DNA of 64,000 bases from Geomicrobium sp. JCM 19039 (GTDB taxonomy: Bacteria > Bacillota > Bacilli > Bacillales > Marinococcaceae), in contig NZ_BAXB01000008.1 in the NCBI RefSeq assembly GCF_000698145.1, positions 62,001-126,000 on the forward strand, given 5' to 3'. Each line of letters opens with the position of its first letter. The first letter of the stretch is position 1. Below are positions 18,116 through 27,447 of the stretch, in pieces. The position numbers were made by a program, and so were the translations under genes. A model generated the notes under the pieces. The model was not told the origin of the DNA, ran no database searches, and saw only the letters and a list, made by a program, of their open reading frames with translations.

Positions 18116-19090
18116 CTAAATGATAAAGGTTGGTTTCTTCTTTTCGAGTTTCGGTTCTCGTGTCGGCACAATGGATGTACCATGAACATCTAAAAAAGAT
18201 GAGGCTTCTTCGAACCAGCTGTCCGGGGCTTCATGGCCCCAAAATGTGGCTCGTTTCGGGTCGTTCAAGTCCCACCGCACTGGCTTAAAGTCTGGGTCAC
18301 TCGTTAAATAATCGCCGTTATACAGCTCAATACGATGACCGTCCGGGTCACGCAAATAGAGGAAGAAGGCGTTTGATAACCCGTGTCTGCCAGGCCCTCG
18401 TTCGATGTTCGGACCGTAATTCATGGCGGCAAGAACGTCACATGCATCAATGAGGCTCATCGGATCTTTGAGCCAAAAACCGACGTGGTGCAGGCGCGGG
18501 CCCGCACTGTTCATAAAGGCGACGTCATGCACACTCGGCTTCCGGTGCAACCAACTTGCCCAAATCTTTTCTTCTTCGGTCGCCGTATATTCTGAGCAAC
18601 GAAACCCGAGCTGCTCGGTGTAAAACTGATGGGCAGCTTCTACGTCGTCGACCATGCAATTAAAGTGATCAATTCGTTGTACTTTTGCCCCGCGATGGAG
18701 CTCGAACCGTTGCAACAACCGCTCAGCTTGGGGCATATCCCGGTAAAACTCAACCGTTAACCCACTCGGATCGGATACACGCAGGCAGCGGCCAATGGCA
18801 TGCTGCTCGCCATCATCCAACCAGCGAACCGGCAAATTCATCTCTTGGAAAAGCGTTGCAAGCCGTTCCAAATCTTCGTTATGCATTACTTTATAACTGA
18901 TGGTTTCAACAACCGCTTCAGACGCCTTTTTCAAACAAAGGCTATGGTGATTGTGCTCCTCCAACCCTCGCAAAAACAACTGCTCATCGACGCGTTCTGT
19001 GACGACAAATCCCAGTGCTTCATAAAATGCGAGAGATTGATCAAGATCGCTCACATGAAGAACGGCTCGACCGGCGCGAATAATGTCCAT
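18116..19090 (-). CDS. hpaD: 3,4-dihydroxyphenylacetate 2,3-dioxygenase (type I extradiol)
   Basis: A 324-aa two-repeat vicinal-oxygen-chelate dioxygenase that opens homoprotocatechuate to the 5-carboxymethyl-2-hydroxymuconate semialdehyde. The catalytic C-terminal repeat shows His142 (RIDHFN), an acid/base His188 (SVHDVAF), His201/His202 (RLHHVGFW), and the extradiol signature from GRHGLSNAF to Glu255 (HRIELYNGDY). The C-terminal lid (WDLNDPKRATFWG) resembles Bacillus/Brevibacterium homoprotocatechuate dioxygenases, which use Mn or Fe. It lies between hpaB and hpaC with 12-bp gaps carrying ribosome sites. Confidence 0.92.
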   Translation of the reverse strand: MDIIRAGRAVLHVSDLDQSLAFYEALGFVVTERVDEQLFLRGLEEHNHHSLCLKKASEAVVETISYKVMHNEDLERLATLFQEMNLPVRWLDDGEQHAIGRCLRVSDPSGLTVEFYRDMPQAERLLQRFELHRGAKVQRIDHFNCMVDDVEAAHQFYTEQLGFRCSEYTATEEEKIWASWLHRKPSVHDVAFMNSAGPRLHHVGFWLKDPMSLIDACDVLAAMNYGPNIERGPGRHGLSNAFFLYLRDPDGHRIELYNGDYLTSDPDFKPVRWDLNDPKRATFWGHEAPDSWFEEASSFLDVHGTSIVPTREPKLEKKKPTFII

Positions 19091-19102
19091 ACTAGCCCTC
19101 CT

Positions 19103-20572
19103 CTACGATAAGTTCGGCTTCACAGCTGTCGTCTGTTTCAGAAAATCATTCACATACGCTTTGTACGGCTCTTTATCGAAGGCATCAAAATAGCTCATTC
19201 CCATCTTCACAGGGTCCCCAAAGAAGTAGTATTCATAGTGCATTTGCCGGCTGCCAAAGGCGCTGAGCGTCATATCCCAAGCTAAACGGAACAGCTGTAC
19301 CCGCTCGTATCCTTCCAAGTTCTTCGACTGCATCGCCCGGTTCACGATCGGACCGAGGTCACTGTGCTCAAAATCCGCTTCTGTAGGAATACCCATCAGC
19401 CCAGAGGCTCCGAGAATCCGCAGAATTTCCACCATGCGCGGGTACACACGAGGGTACCAGTTGCGCGCAGCATTTAACGAATCAAAATCAGGAGTCATCG
19501 TTCCCCATCGATCTTTCTTCGCCCCGTGCTCGGCGCGGTACAAGTGGGACTTCATCGACTCCAACGTCAACATCACCTCTGTTCCCTTGTCCTTCACATG
19601 TTGGAATCCGTCAATTCCGATCGCATCCATAATTTGCAACACCGTTCCGAGTAAAAATTCAGTTTTGATCACGTTTTTAGCGACCACCTGGTGCGACATG
19701 TGGACGACCGCATTCGTATCCCGAAACGTTCGATTGCAAATGGAAGAGTTGCCGCACACAAATACGCGCTCCCACGGGATAAAGACGTTGTCAAAGTGAA
19801 CGATTGCATCTCCTTCTTCATAGCGGCTGCCGAGGGGGTGATCGTACGTCGATTTGCCATAGTCGAACGACTCGCGCATCACAAAGGAAAGTCCCTCCGT
19901 GTTGTTCGGGGTCACAAATGCAAGTGAATACGGGTCATCCTGTTCGCCGGCAGGTTTGACGGTTGAAGGGAACACGAGAATTTCATCAGTCACACCGCCT
20001 TGGGTGGCAAGCAGGCGCACACCGTCAACGATAATGCCATCGGACTTCTTTTCGACGAGGTGTAGCGCCATGTTGGCGTCTTTTTGCTCGTGTTGCGCTT
20101 TTGCACGGTTCACTTGAGGGTGGATGAGCGTATGCGTTAAGCTCATGTCGCTTTCTCGTGCATATTCATAGTAGTTGCGGGCGTTTTCCGCATACATCGG
20201 ATCGTCTTCAGCGAACAGGTCATTGGCAACGCCCATTGCCATCACTTCAGCGTTCAAGTAGTCTGGTGAGCGACCCATCATGCCGCCGGATAACTTTGCC
20301 CATTCTTGAATCGCTGTTCTGCGCTTGATGATGTCATTCACAGATTCTGGTCGCAGAAAGCTCATACCGACCGGTTTGCCAGACGTCGGGGACGTGTACA
20401 GCATTCGATCTGGCTTTTCGTATTGCAAATCATAAAGTTTCGCCATCGAGTTGACGACGTTTTTCGTCGCTCGGTGGCTCGTCGGATCATCGACGCGTTC
20501 GCCGTGGATAAATACATTGTTTTTGGCGTTTTTTAACCGTTGTTTATATTGCATCCCTGTTTTTGCGGGCAT
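19103..20572 (-). CDS. hpaB: 4-hydroxyphenylacetate 3-monooxygenase, oxygenase component
   Basis: A 489-aa member of the HpaB/PvcC flavin monooxygenase family that hydroxylates 4-hydroxyphenylacetate to 3,4-dihydroxyphenylacetate using FADH2 from HpaC. Arg101 and Tyr105 (GRSPDY) and the THTLIHPQVNR segment at 146-156 correspond to substrate- and flavin-site residues known in this family. MSFLRPES lies near residue 70. It starts 1 bp after the hpaE stop and is followed by hpaD. Confidence 0.94.
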   Translation of the reverse strand: MPAKTGMQYKQRLKNAKNNVFIHGERVDDPTSHRATKNVVNSMAKLYDLQYEKPDRMLYTSPTSGKPVGMSFLRPESVNDIIKRRTAIQEWAKLSGGMMGRSPDYLNAEVMAMGVANDLFAEDDPMYAENARNYYEYARESDMSLTHTLIHPQVNRAKAQHEQKDANMALHLVEKKSDGIIVDGVRLLATQGGVTDEILVFPSTVKPAGEQDDPYSLAFVTPNNTEGLSFVMRESFDYGKSTYDHPLGSRYEEGDAIVHFDNVFIPWERVFVCGNSSICNRTFRDTNAVVHMSHQVVAKNVIKTEFLLGTVLQIMDAIGIDGFQHVKDKGTEVMLTLESMKSHLYRAEHGAKKDRWGTMTPDFDSLNAARNWYPRVYPRMVEILRILGASGLMGIPTEADFEHSDLGPIVNRAMQSKNLEGYERVQLFRLAWDMTLSAFGSRQMHYEYYFFGDPVKMGMSYFDAFDKEPYKAYVNDFLKQTTAVKPNLS

Positions 20573-20573
20573 G

Positions 20574-22108
20574 TTAGTGCACCTCCCGGTTCGTTTTCCC
20601 GAATTGTGGAATTGGATGATCGTTTAATGCGACATGAATAATTTGCACTTCGGTATAAAACTCAAATGCGTAATGCCCGCCTTCACGACCAATGCCGCTT
20701 TGCTTCGACCCACCAAACGGGGTGCGAAGGTCGCGTACATTTTGGGCATTCACCCAAAGCATACCCGCGTTTACGGCGGCAGCGACGCGATGGCCCCGTT
20801 TCATATCGTTCGTCCACACGTAGCCTGCGAGTCCGTACCGCACGTCATTTGCCCGCTCAATCACGTCAGCTTCATCGGTAAACGTCATCACTGTTAGCAC
20901 CGGTCCAAAAATCTCTTCTTGGACGGCTCGCATCGTTTGATCGGTATTCAAAAGCAAGGTAGGGGGGATAAAGCAGCCCAAATCGTATTCAGCAGGTACG
21001 TTGCCTTGATACACCGTGACCCCGTCTTCTTTCGCTTGATGAATATGGCTTTTCACGTGATCGTAATGGTTACGGTGAATGAGCGGGCCGATTTCCGTCG
21101 CTTCATCAAGAGGATCGCCGACACGAATGTTGTCGACCCGCGCTTTTAGACGTTCAATAAATTCTGATGCAATTGACTCATGCACATAAAGGCGCGAGTT
21201 TGCTGTACAACGCTCGCCGTTGAACGAGAAGATCCCCACGTGCACGCATCGAGCGCCCGCTCCAAGTCAGCATCATCAAAAATGATGATCGGTGATTTTC
21301 CGCCGAGTTCCATGGAAAACTGTTTCATATGTTCGGCGCCATTGCGCTGAATTTCGACACCTGTTTTCGTTTCACCTGTAAAAGAAATGAGCGGTACATC
21401 TCGGTGGGCAACGAGTGCGGCACCTGTCACTTCACCGATCCCATGTACAACATTAAAAACACCGTTCGGAAGTCCTGCCTTATCAATGATTTCTGCGAGC
21501 CGGTTTGCGGTAAGTGGCGACCATTCCGCCGGCTTTAAGACGACGGTATTCCCGGTGGCAAGTGCCGGTGCAATCTTCCACGTTTCTAACATAAACGGTG
21601 CGTTCCACGGTGTAATGAGCCCAGCAACGCCAACCGGCTTGTGGATCGTATAGTTTAAAAATTCATCATCAACATTGTAGACGTCGCCAACGAGCCGTGT
21701 TGACACCATTTCTGCATAAAACCGGAAGTTCTGCGCTGCCCGTGCGACCATCTTTTTCGTTTGTTTGAGTGGTAGCCCTGTGTCGAAAGATTCGAGTGGG
21801 GCAATCTCATCAATATGTTCATCAATTAAGTCCGCAATGCGGTTCAGAAATTGCAGGCGTTTGCTTAGCTTCATTTGTCCCCACTCACCGTGGAAAGCGG
21901 TTTGAGCCGCTTTAACAGCGAGGTTTACATCCTGCTCATTCCCTTGAGCCACATGGTTGATCGTTTCATTCGTATAAGGGTTTGTGTTTACAAACGTGTC
22001 TTTACTCGTAGAAGGAGTAAAAGCACCGTTAATGTAATGGTTAACAGATCCAATATTTTGAATAACGTTTCGGCCAGCTTCACTCACATGTTCCAAATCA
22101 ATACGCAC
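20574..22108 (-). pseudogene. hpaE: 5-carboxymethyl-2-hydroxymuconate semialdehyde dehydrogenase, frameshifted
   Basis: An aldehyde dehydrogenase of about 512 aa in two frames. The N-terminal part holds TPWNAPFMLETWK and ELGGKSPIIIF (catalytic Glu). The C-terminal part holds FNGERCTANSRL (catalytic Cys) and LRTPFGGSKQSGIGREGG. The break is near 21236-21246, between the Glu and Cys motifs; one restored base repairs it. A GTG start at 22108 follows GGAGGAGGG. First gene of the operon, it oxidises the ring-cleavage semialdehyde. Because it is essential to the pathway, the frameshift is either a sequencing error or makes the whole pathway non-functional. Confidence 0.88.
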
Positions 22109-22140
22109 GTTCACCCTCCTCCATAAAAATAGCGGTTGTT

Positions 22141-22156
22141 TTGAAAGCGCTTTCAA
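22141..22156. promoter_or_regulatory. cre site (CcpA-binding) upstream of hpaE
   Basis: TTGAAAGCGCTTTCAA is a perfect 16-bp palindrome and fits the catabolite-responsive element consensus (TGWAANCGNTNWCA-type). It is 33 bp upstream of the hpaE start, immediately downstream of possible -10 boxes (TATGAT/TATATT). CcpA bound here would block hpa transcription when preferred sugars are available. Confidence 0.8.
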
Positions 22157-22191
22157 TATATCATAGACGATAACATACATAAAATATTGAT

Positions 22192-22212
22192 TTCATAGTC
22201 TTTGGATATGAA
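22192..22212. promoter_or_regulatory. Candidate LysR-type operator between hpaE and its divergent regulator
   Basis: TTCATA and TATGAA form an inverted repeat with a 9-bp spacer. A further CATATGAAA half-site sits at 22216. Position and dyad form fit a LysR-type binding site. The regulator start is 24 bp away. Confidence 0.4.
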
Positions 22213-22235
22213 AAACATATGAAAGGCGTGACCGG

Positions 22236-23138
22236 GTGGATACGAAGAGGCTTCGGTATTTTAAGACGATTGCTGATGAAGGACAAATTACAAGAGCCGC
22301 TCGGAAACTGCAAATGGCTCAACCACCGCTTAGCCAACAGCTGAAATTGCTTGAAGAAGAGTTGAATGTGCAATTGTTCGATCGTGGAAAACGAAGCCTT
22401 CAACTGACCGCTGCTGGAGCGGCCCTTTATGAAAAAGCAAAGATTATACTTGGCACGATTGAAGATACGGTGCACGAAATCAAAGCGATGGACTCGGGTG
22501 AAATGGGGACGCTATCCATCGGTGTTAACAAATCTTGTTTCTACTATTTGCTCGAACCGATGCGCCACATCCGCGCCAATACGCCAAACGTCAAAATCCA
22601 GCTACGTGAAGGGGATACGTATACACTCATGCAAGCAATGGCGGAACGAGATATAGAAGTTGCATTCGTACGCTTTCCGTTGAATATAGAAGACTTCACA
22701 GTACAATACGATGCAATCACACTCCCAGCAGAGCGTTATGTGCTCGCGGTGCCTACGACTCATGCGCGGTCCATAGAAGGGGTTGAAGTACAGATGCAAC
22801 ATCTCTCGGGCATCCCTTTATTGTTGCTCCATCGAACGAGCGGGCGAGGGCAATACGAACGGGTCATCGGAGCATTCCACCGCGCTGGCGTTCAACCGAA
22901 CATCGCTTGTGAATGTCCTGATGCTGCCATGCTCTTATCCCTTGCTTCTGCAGGCATAGGCGCTGCAATTGTACCAGAATCAACGTTACAAGCCTTTCCA
23001 ACTGAAGGGTTACAGGTGTTCCCGATCGCTAATATGAACGTAAAAGCAGAAGCGGCAATCGTTTGGCAACGGGAGCGGTATTTGAGTGGACCGACGCGGC
23101 GGATGCTTGAGCGGATGAGGGGGATCTATGGGGGGTGA
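22236..23138 (+). CDS. LysR-family regulator, likely of the hpaEBDC operon
   Basis: A 300-aa protein starting at GTG. Residues 1-60 form the LysR winged helix (LRYFKTIADEGQITRAARKLQMAQPPLSQQLKLLEEELNVQLF). Residues about 90-295 form a periplasmic-binding-like effector domain (GTLSIGVNKS..., LASAGIGAAIVPEST). It is divergent from hpaE across a 127-bp region with a dyad and a cre site, the usual arrangement of a LysR activator and its target. An aromatic pathway intermediate as effector is inferred. Confidence 0.9.
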   Translation: MDTKRLRYFKTIADEGQITRAARKLQMAQPPLSQQLKLLEEELNVQLFDRGKRSLQLTAAGAALYEKAKIILGTIEDTVHEIKAMDSGEMGTLSIGVNKSCFYYLLEPMRHIRANTPNVKIQLREGDTYTLMQAMAERDIEVAFVRFPLNIEDFTVQYDAITLPAERYVLAVPTTHARSIEGVEVQMQHLSGIPLLLLHRTSGRGQYERVIGAFHRAGVQPNIACECPDAAMLLSLASAGIGAAIVPESTLQAFPTEGLQVFPIANMNVKAEAAIVWQRERYLSGPTRRMLERMRGIYGG

Positions 23139-23271
23139 AATGGAGATTGCACATTCCGTTGTTTTGAATGATTTAAGTTGAAGATAAAATTTTAAATAAC
23201 TAGTTTTATAATTATGTTTCATATGGTTAAGTAAGAAGTATAGAAGATAATGCTCTAGTTAGGGGGAGGGT

Positions 23272-25066
23272 ATGTTTCGCTTTTTACTTAATATGAGTTT
23301 ACAGAATAAACTTCTCATTCTCGTTATTTTAACATCCATTATACCTATCACTCTATTAGCAACATTTACTTATCAGAATTCAATTCAAGTTATGGAGGAG
23401 CAATTGAGTAGAGCTGAAGAAGATAAGCTCACTCAAGTAAATAAACAGCTTTCCTTCTTCTTTAGTGATATGGACCAAATGTCGCTCTATCTATACCGGA
23501 ATGACATGGTTCAACGTGTACTTGCAGAGCCAGAAACGAGATCTCATACAAAAAAATATGAAGATTATCTTGCAGTCAATGACCTTTTTGATACGATGAC
23601 GTCTTCCATGAATTGGACCTTAAATCTGTACATTATCGGATTAAATGGGGATCGGTATTTTACAGGTGACTATTTGCCTCGTCAGTATGATCAATATATG
23701 GAAGGGTGGGGAATCTTTCGAAAAGCGAATGAAGCGGAAGGTCATCTTGTGTGGAATACGCATCAAAGTATTAATCACCCCCAAGGTGATGATATTGCTC
23801 TTACAGGAGGACGATTACTTAAAGACATAACTTCTGGAGAAGTACTCGGTTATCTCGTTATTGATGTTATGAATCAAACGATGTTGGACCTTTATGCAGA
23901 CACGACACATGAAGATGGGCACATGTACCTCTTAGATGGTCAAGATTATATCGTTTCTTCGCAGCCAACTAACAAAGTAAAAGGTGAAAAATTTTCACTC
24001 GATTCGTTTAACCACAAGGACATGGAAGGTGGCTTTGTACAGTATGTAACTGAAGAAGAGTCGTATGTTATCGTTCACAATGAAAATGAGAAACATGATT
24101 TTTCTTTTGTTAGCATGGTGCCTGATGTTGAAGTACGCAAACTAGCAGATGAGTTCTTAACATTAACCGTTGTTATAGCTGTAGTTGCGTTGATTATCTT
24201 CAGCTGGGCTGCATATTTTCTATCAAAAACATTGACTCGTCCGCTTTATGAACTCATGGAGCTTTTAAGACGTTTCGCAAACGGAGATCATACCGTAAGA
24301 TTTACTAGAAATTACAATGATGATATTGGGAGACTTGGAAATGATTTCAATCAGATGGCTCATAAAGTAAATCATCTTATTAGAGAAGATTATGAAAAGG
24401 AGATGCTTTTGAAGGAGTCAGAACTTAAGGCGCTGCAAGCACAGATTAATCCACATTTCTTATATAACACATTGGAGACAGTAAATTGGATGGCTCGTAT
24501 GAATGGTGTGAAACAAATTAGTGATGTTGTTGTATCTCTAGGAGGGATGATGCGTTACACCATTTCTAGAGGAGATAACCTCGTTCCACTGGAAGATGAG
24601 TTAACACAACTTAATCACTATTTAACGATTCAGAAAGTCCGTTATAAAGATAAATTTGAAGTGGAGATTGATGTGGATCAATCAGCTTGGCAGTGCTAGT
24701 GCCTACACTTGTTATCCAACCAATTGTTGAAAATGCGATTAGTCACGGGCTAGAAAGAAAGCTCGGTCATGGAAGGCTCCAGCTCCATGTAATGAAAGAG
24801 ACCAACTCAATTCAAATTGTAATTGCTGACAATGGAGTCGGTATGAATGAGCAGGTTTTAGCGACGTGCTTTCTGGAAAAGAGAGGAAAAAGTATCGAGG
24901 AGGAGGAACAGGAATTGGACTTCAGAATGTAAGAAGACGAATTGGGATTTATTATGGTGAGAAAGGAAGCTTTCATATTACTTCTTCTCCATCAATAGGC
25001 ACTGAGGTAAAAATAACCATACCAATTCACAATCGTATGGATGATGGAAATCATGATCACTCATGA
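23272..25066 (+). pseudogene. YesM-like membrane sensor histidine kinase, two frameshifts
   Basis: About 598 aa when repaired. The order is: N-terminal helix, long extracytoplasmic Cache-like region, second helix near 295-315, HAMP, then a His_kinase domain with His395 in QINPHFLYNTLE, and an HATPase domain with VLVPTLVIQPIVENAISHG, IADNGVGM and GGGTGIGLQNVRRR. Frame breaks lie near 24692 (between the Cys and Leu-Val-Pro of the ATPase region) and near 24870, each equal to one lost base. It pairs with the AraC-type response regulator 18 bp downstream and likely senses an extracellular solute taken up by the adjacent ABC system. Confidence 0.85.
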
Positions 25067-25084
25067 AGGGTTAGGCGGTGAAGT

Positions 25085-26191
25085 ATGATTAAACTGATGA
25101 TTGTAGACGACGAGGATATGATGAGAATGGGTTTGGCTACGACGATTGATTGGACAGAGATAGGGATTGAAGTTGCTGCGACTGCAGCCCATGGACAAGA
25201 AGCGTTGGAGATCATGAAGCGAGTGCCTGTTGATATCCTGCTCACTGACATACGTATGCCCGGCATGGATGGAATCGAGCTAATTAAAGAGGTGAAGGAA
25301 CGTTATCATGACGTTGAATGTGTGTTGCTTACGGGATTTGGGGAGTTTACTTATGCTCAAAATGCCCTTAAGTTAGGTGCACGGGACCTCTTGTTAAAAC
25401 CGACAGATCCAACTGAGTTGACTCGTGTCCTTTCAAAAGTGGCAAAACAACGATCCGACCAAAAAAAAGAAAAGTCCCGATATGCTCAATTAGTTCTCTC
25501 CCGGTACATCCGGAATCCACAGGAAGTGACTCGTGAAGAATTAACGGCAGTATTTACTTATGAGGCACCCTATGCAATCGCTATTGCAAATAGTCAGGAA
25601 GACATTAACAAAGAAGGTGTTAAAGGGTGTATTTGGACAAGTAATCATCAAGCGGTTTTTATTGTTGAAGGATGTAACGAACCGCTTTTTGAAGAACAAT
25701 GTGAGATGCTCTGGGAGCTATTGAAAAAGGAATCTAAAATCCAAACACTGAGTGTCAGTAAACCGATACATGACGTTCGCGAGCTGCCGACGGCTTACCA
25801 ACAGGCAAAGATCATTCACGAACAACAACACTTGAATGGCAGGGGCATCTTTTATTTTTCAATGTTCCAGCATGTCGACATGGACCGTATTCTTAATGAT
25901 ATCGACAATCACTATACACATTCGATAACATTAAATGAGCTCGCAGATAAATATGTGTTAAGCAGCAGTTATTTAAGTCGTGTCTTCAAGCAATATACAG
26001 GGCGTAACTACGTTGATTACATTACAGAAAAGCGAATGAATAAAGCGACTAAATTGTTAAAGGAAACGACCCTTCGCCCTTCGGAGATTGCCTATCAGAG
26101 CGGGTACTCAGACCCTCGATATTTTAGCCAGCTGTTTAAGAAGCAAATGGGAACAACCCCTTCAAATTACAGGATAACTCACCAAAAATAA
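25085..26191 (+). CDS. YesN-like AraC-type response regulator
   Basis: A 368-aa protein. The receiver domain contains acidic Asp8-Asp9, phospho-acceptor Asp55 (LLTDIRMPGMDG) and the LLLKPTDP lysine. A middle region is followed by a C-terminal AraC/XylS double helix-turn-helix (about 262-365: YTHSITLNELADKYVLSSSYLSRVFKQY, then SEIAYQSGYSDPRYFSQLFKK). It acts as the DNA-binding partner of the upstream kinase, most likely activating the ABC transporter genes that begin after the terminator at 26211. Confidence 0.93.
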   Translation: MIKLMIVDDEDMMRMGLATTIDWTEIGIEVAATAAHGQEALEIMKRVPVDILLTDIRMPGMDGIELIKEVKERYHDVECVLLTGFGEFTYAQNALKLGARDLLLKPTDPTELTRVLSKVAKQRSDQKKEKSRYAQLVLSRYIRNPQEVTREELTAVFTYEAPYAIAIANSQEDINKEGVKGCIWTSNHQAVFIVEGCNEPLFEEQCEMLWELLKKESKIQTLSVSKPIHDVRELPTAYQQAKIIHEQQHLNGRGIFYFSMFQHVDMDRILNDIDNHYTHSITLNELADKYVLSSSYLSRVFKQYTGRNYVDYITEKRMNKATKLLKETTLRPSEIAYQSGYSDPRYFSQLFKKQMGTTPSNYRITHQK

Positions 26192-26210
26192 AACGACCTG
26201 AAAGTCAGCA

Positions 26211-26240
26211 ACCATGATCATTTGATCATGGTAATTTTTT
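26211..26240 (+). terminator. Terminator of the two-component operon
   Basis: A perfect 10-bp stem ACCATGATCA / TGATCATGGT with a 2-nt loop and TTTTTT tail separates the regulator genes from the transporter genes. Confidence 0.9.
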
Positions 26241-26335
26241 TGAAAAAAATCTTACATATGTGAAAATAAACAGCATTGTTTGCGCTTACAACCCAATCTA
26301 TGATAGGAAGAACAAATGTTATAGGGGGCAGGGTT

Positions 26336-27382
26336 ATGAAAAAGGCGGGACAATTTTTTATGATTGCTAGTTTTTCAGCAATACTTGTAGCGTGTGGTGG
26401 GGAAGATTCAAGTGATAGTGAAGAGGGTAACAGTGATGGCGGTGCACAAGAAGAGACAAGTTCGTTAACCGTTTACTCTCCACATCAAACAGAAATTATC
26501 AATCCAATTGTTAATGAATTTCAAGATCAAACTGGAATCTCAGTAGATTTAATTACAGCAGGAACGGGTGAATTATTAAACCGTGTTGAAGCAGAGTCAG
26601 GTAATCCGTTAGGCGACGTATTCTGGGGAGGCGGAGCTGAATCTCTCGAGGCGTATAGTGAATACTTCACGCCGTATGTAACTAGTGAAGATGAACATAT
26701 TCCTGAAGAATTTAAAAGCCCAACGGACAGTTGGACAGGTTTTTCAGCACTTCCTATGGTCATTATGTACAACGAAAGCATGGTAGATGAAGCCGATGTC
26801 CCAACGAGTTGGGAAGATTTACTCGATCCAAAGTGGGAAGGGCAAATTGCATATGCCGATCCGTCTAGTTCAGGGTCTTCCTACACGCAAGTTGTAACGA
26901 TGTTGTTTGCTTTTGAGGATGACGGTAACGACGGGTGGAATTATGTTGAGGACTTTATTGAACAGCTTGATGGGAATACACTTTCGGGTTCATCAATGGT
27001 TTATCAAGGCGTTTCTGATGGAGAGTTTCCGATTGGAGTAACGCTGGAAGAAGCAGCGTATCGCTATATCGTAGGAGATGCTCCGGTAGGAATTTCTTAC
27101 CCATCTGAAGGGACGTCTGCTGTTCCAGATGGCATGGCCATCATTGAAGGTGCGAATAATCAAGCAAATGCCGAAGCATTTCTAGATTTTCTAGCAGGTG
27201 AAGAAGTGCAGGAAATGGCAACGAGAGAGTTTAACCGCCGAACAGTTCGCGACGATGTTGATCCGCCAGAAGGGTTGGCACCATCAGAAGAGATTCCAAT
27301 GGTCGATTATGATTTAAGTTGGTCAGCAGAAAATCAAGATGAGATTATGGAGCGTATTAGACGAATCATCATTGAAAGATAA
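26336..27382 (+). CDS. Fe3+/phosphonate-type ABC transporter substrate-binding lipoprotein
   Basis: A 348-aa protein. ATG at 26336 is preceded by AGGGGGCAGGG. The signal peptide ends with lipobox LVAC, then an acidic Asp/Ser/Glu linker, then an AfuA/FbpA-like binding fold (SSLTVYSPHQTEIINPIV, VFWGGGAESLEAYS, WEGQIAYADPSSSGSSY). It captures a solute outside the membrane for the ATPase and permease encoded next. The family includes iron(III) and 2-aminoethylphosphonate binders, so the ligand is not fixed by sequence. Confidence 0.9.
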   Translation: MKKAGQFFMIASFSAILVACGGEDSSDSEEGNSDGGAQEETSSLTVYSPHQTEIINPIVNEFQDQTGISVDLITAGTGELLNRVEAESGNPLGDVFWGGGAESLEAYSEYFTPYVTSEDEHIPEEFKSPTDSWTGFSALPMVIMYNESMVDEADVPTSWEDLLDPKWEGQIAYADPSSSGSSYTQVVTMLFAFEDDGNDGWNYVEDFIEQLDGNTLSGSSMVYQGVSDGEFPIGVTLEEAAYRYIVGDAPVGISYPSEGTSAVPDGMAIIEGANNQANAEAFLDFLAGEEVQEMATREFNRRTVRDDVDPPEGLAPSEEIPMVDYDLSWSAENQDEIMERIRRIIIER

Positions 27383-27385
27383 ACA

Positions 27386-27413
27386 AGAGGGTCACGTTTT
27401 TTCGTGATCCTCT
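27386..27413 (+). terminator. Intercistronic hairpin between binding-protein and ATPase genes
   Basis: The stem AGAGGGTCACG / CGTGATCCTCT has one G-U pair and a TTTTTT loop; no T-tail follows. It is more likely an attenuating or mRNA-stabilising hairpin that raises binding-protein levels above the ATPase than a full terminator. Confidence 0.55.
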
Positions 27414-27447
27414 CCGTACATAGTACGGATATAGAGGAGAGAGTTGA

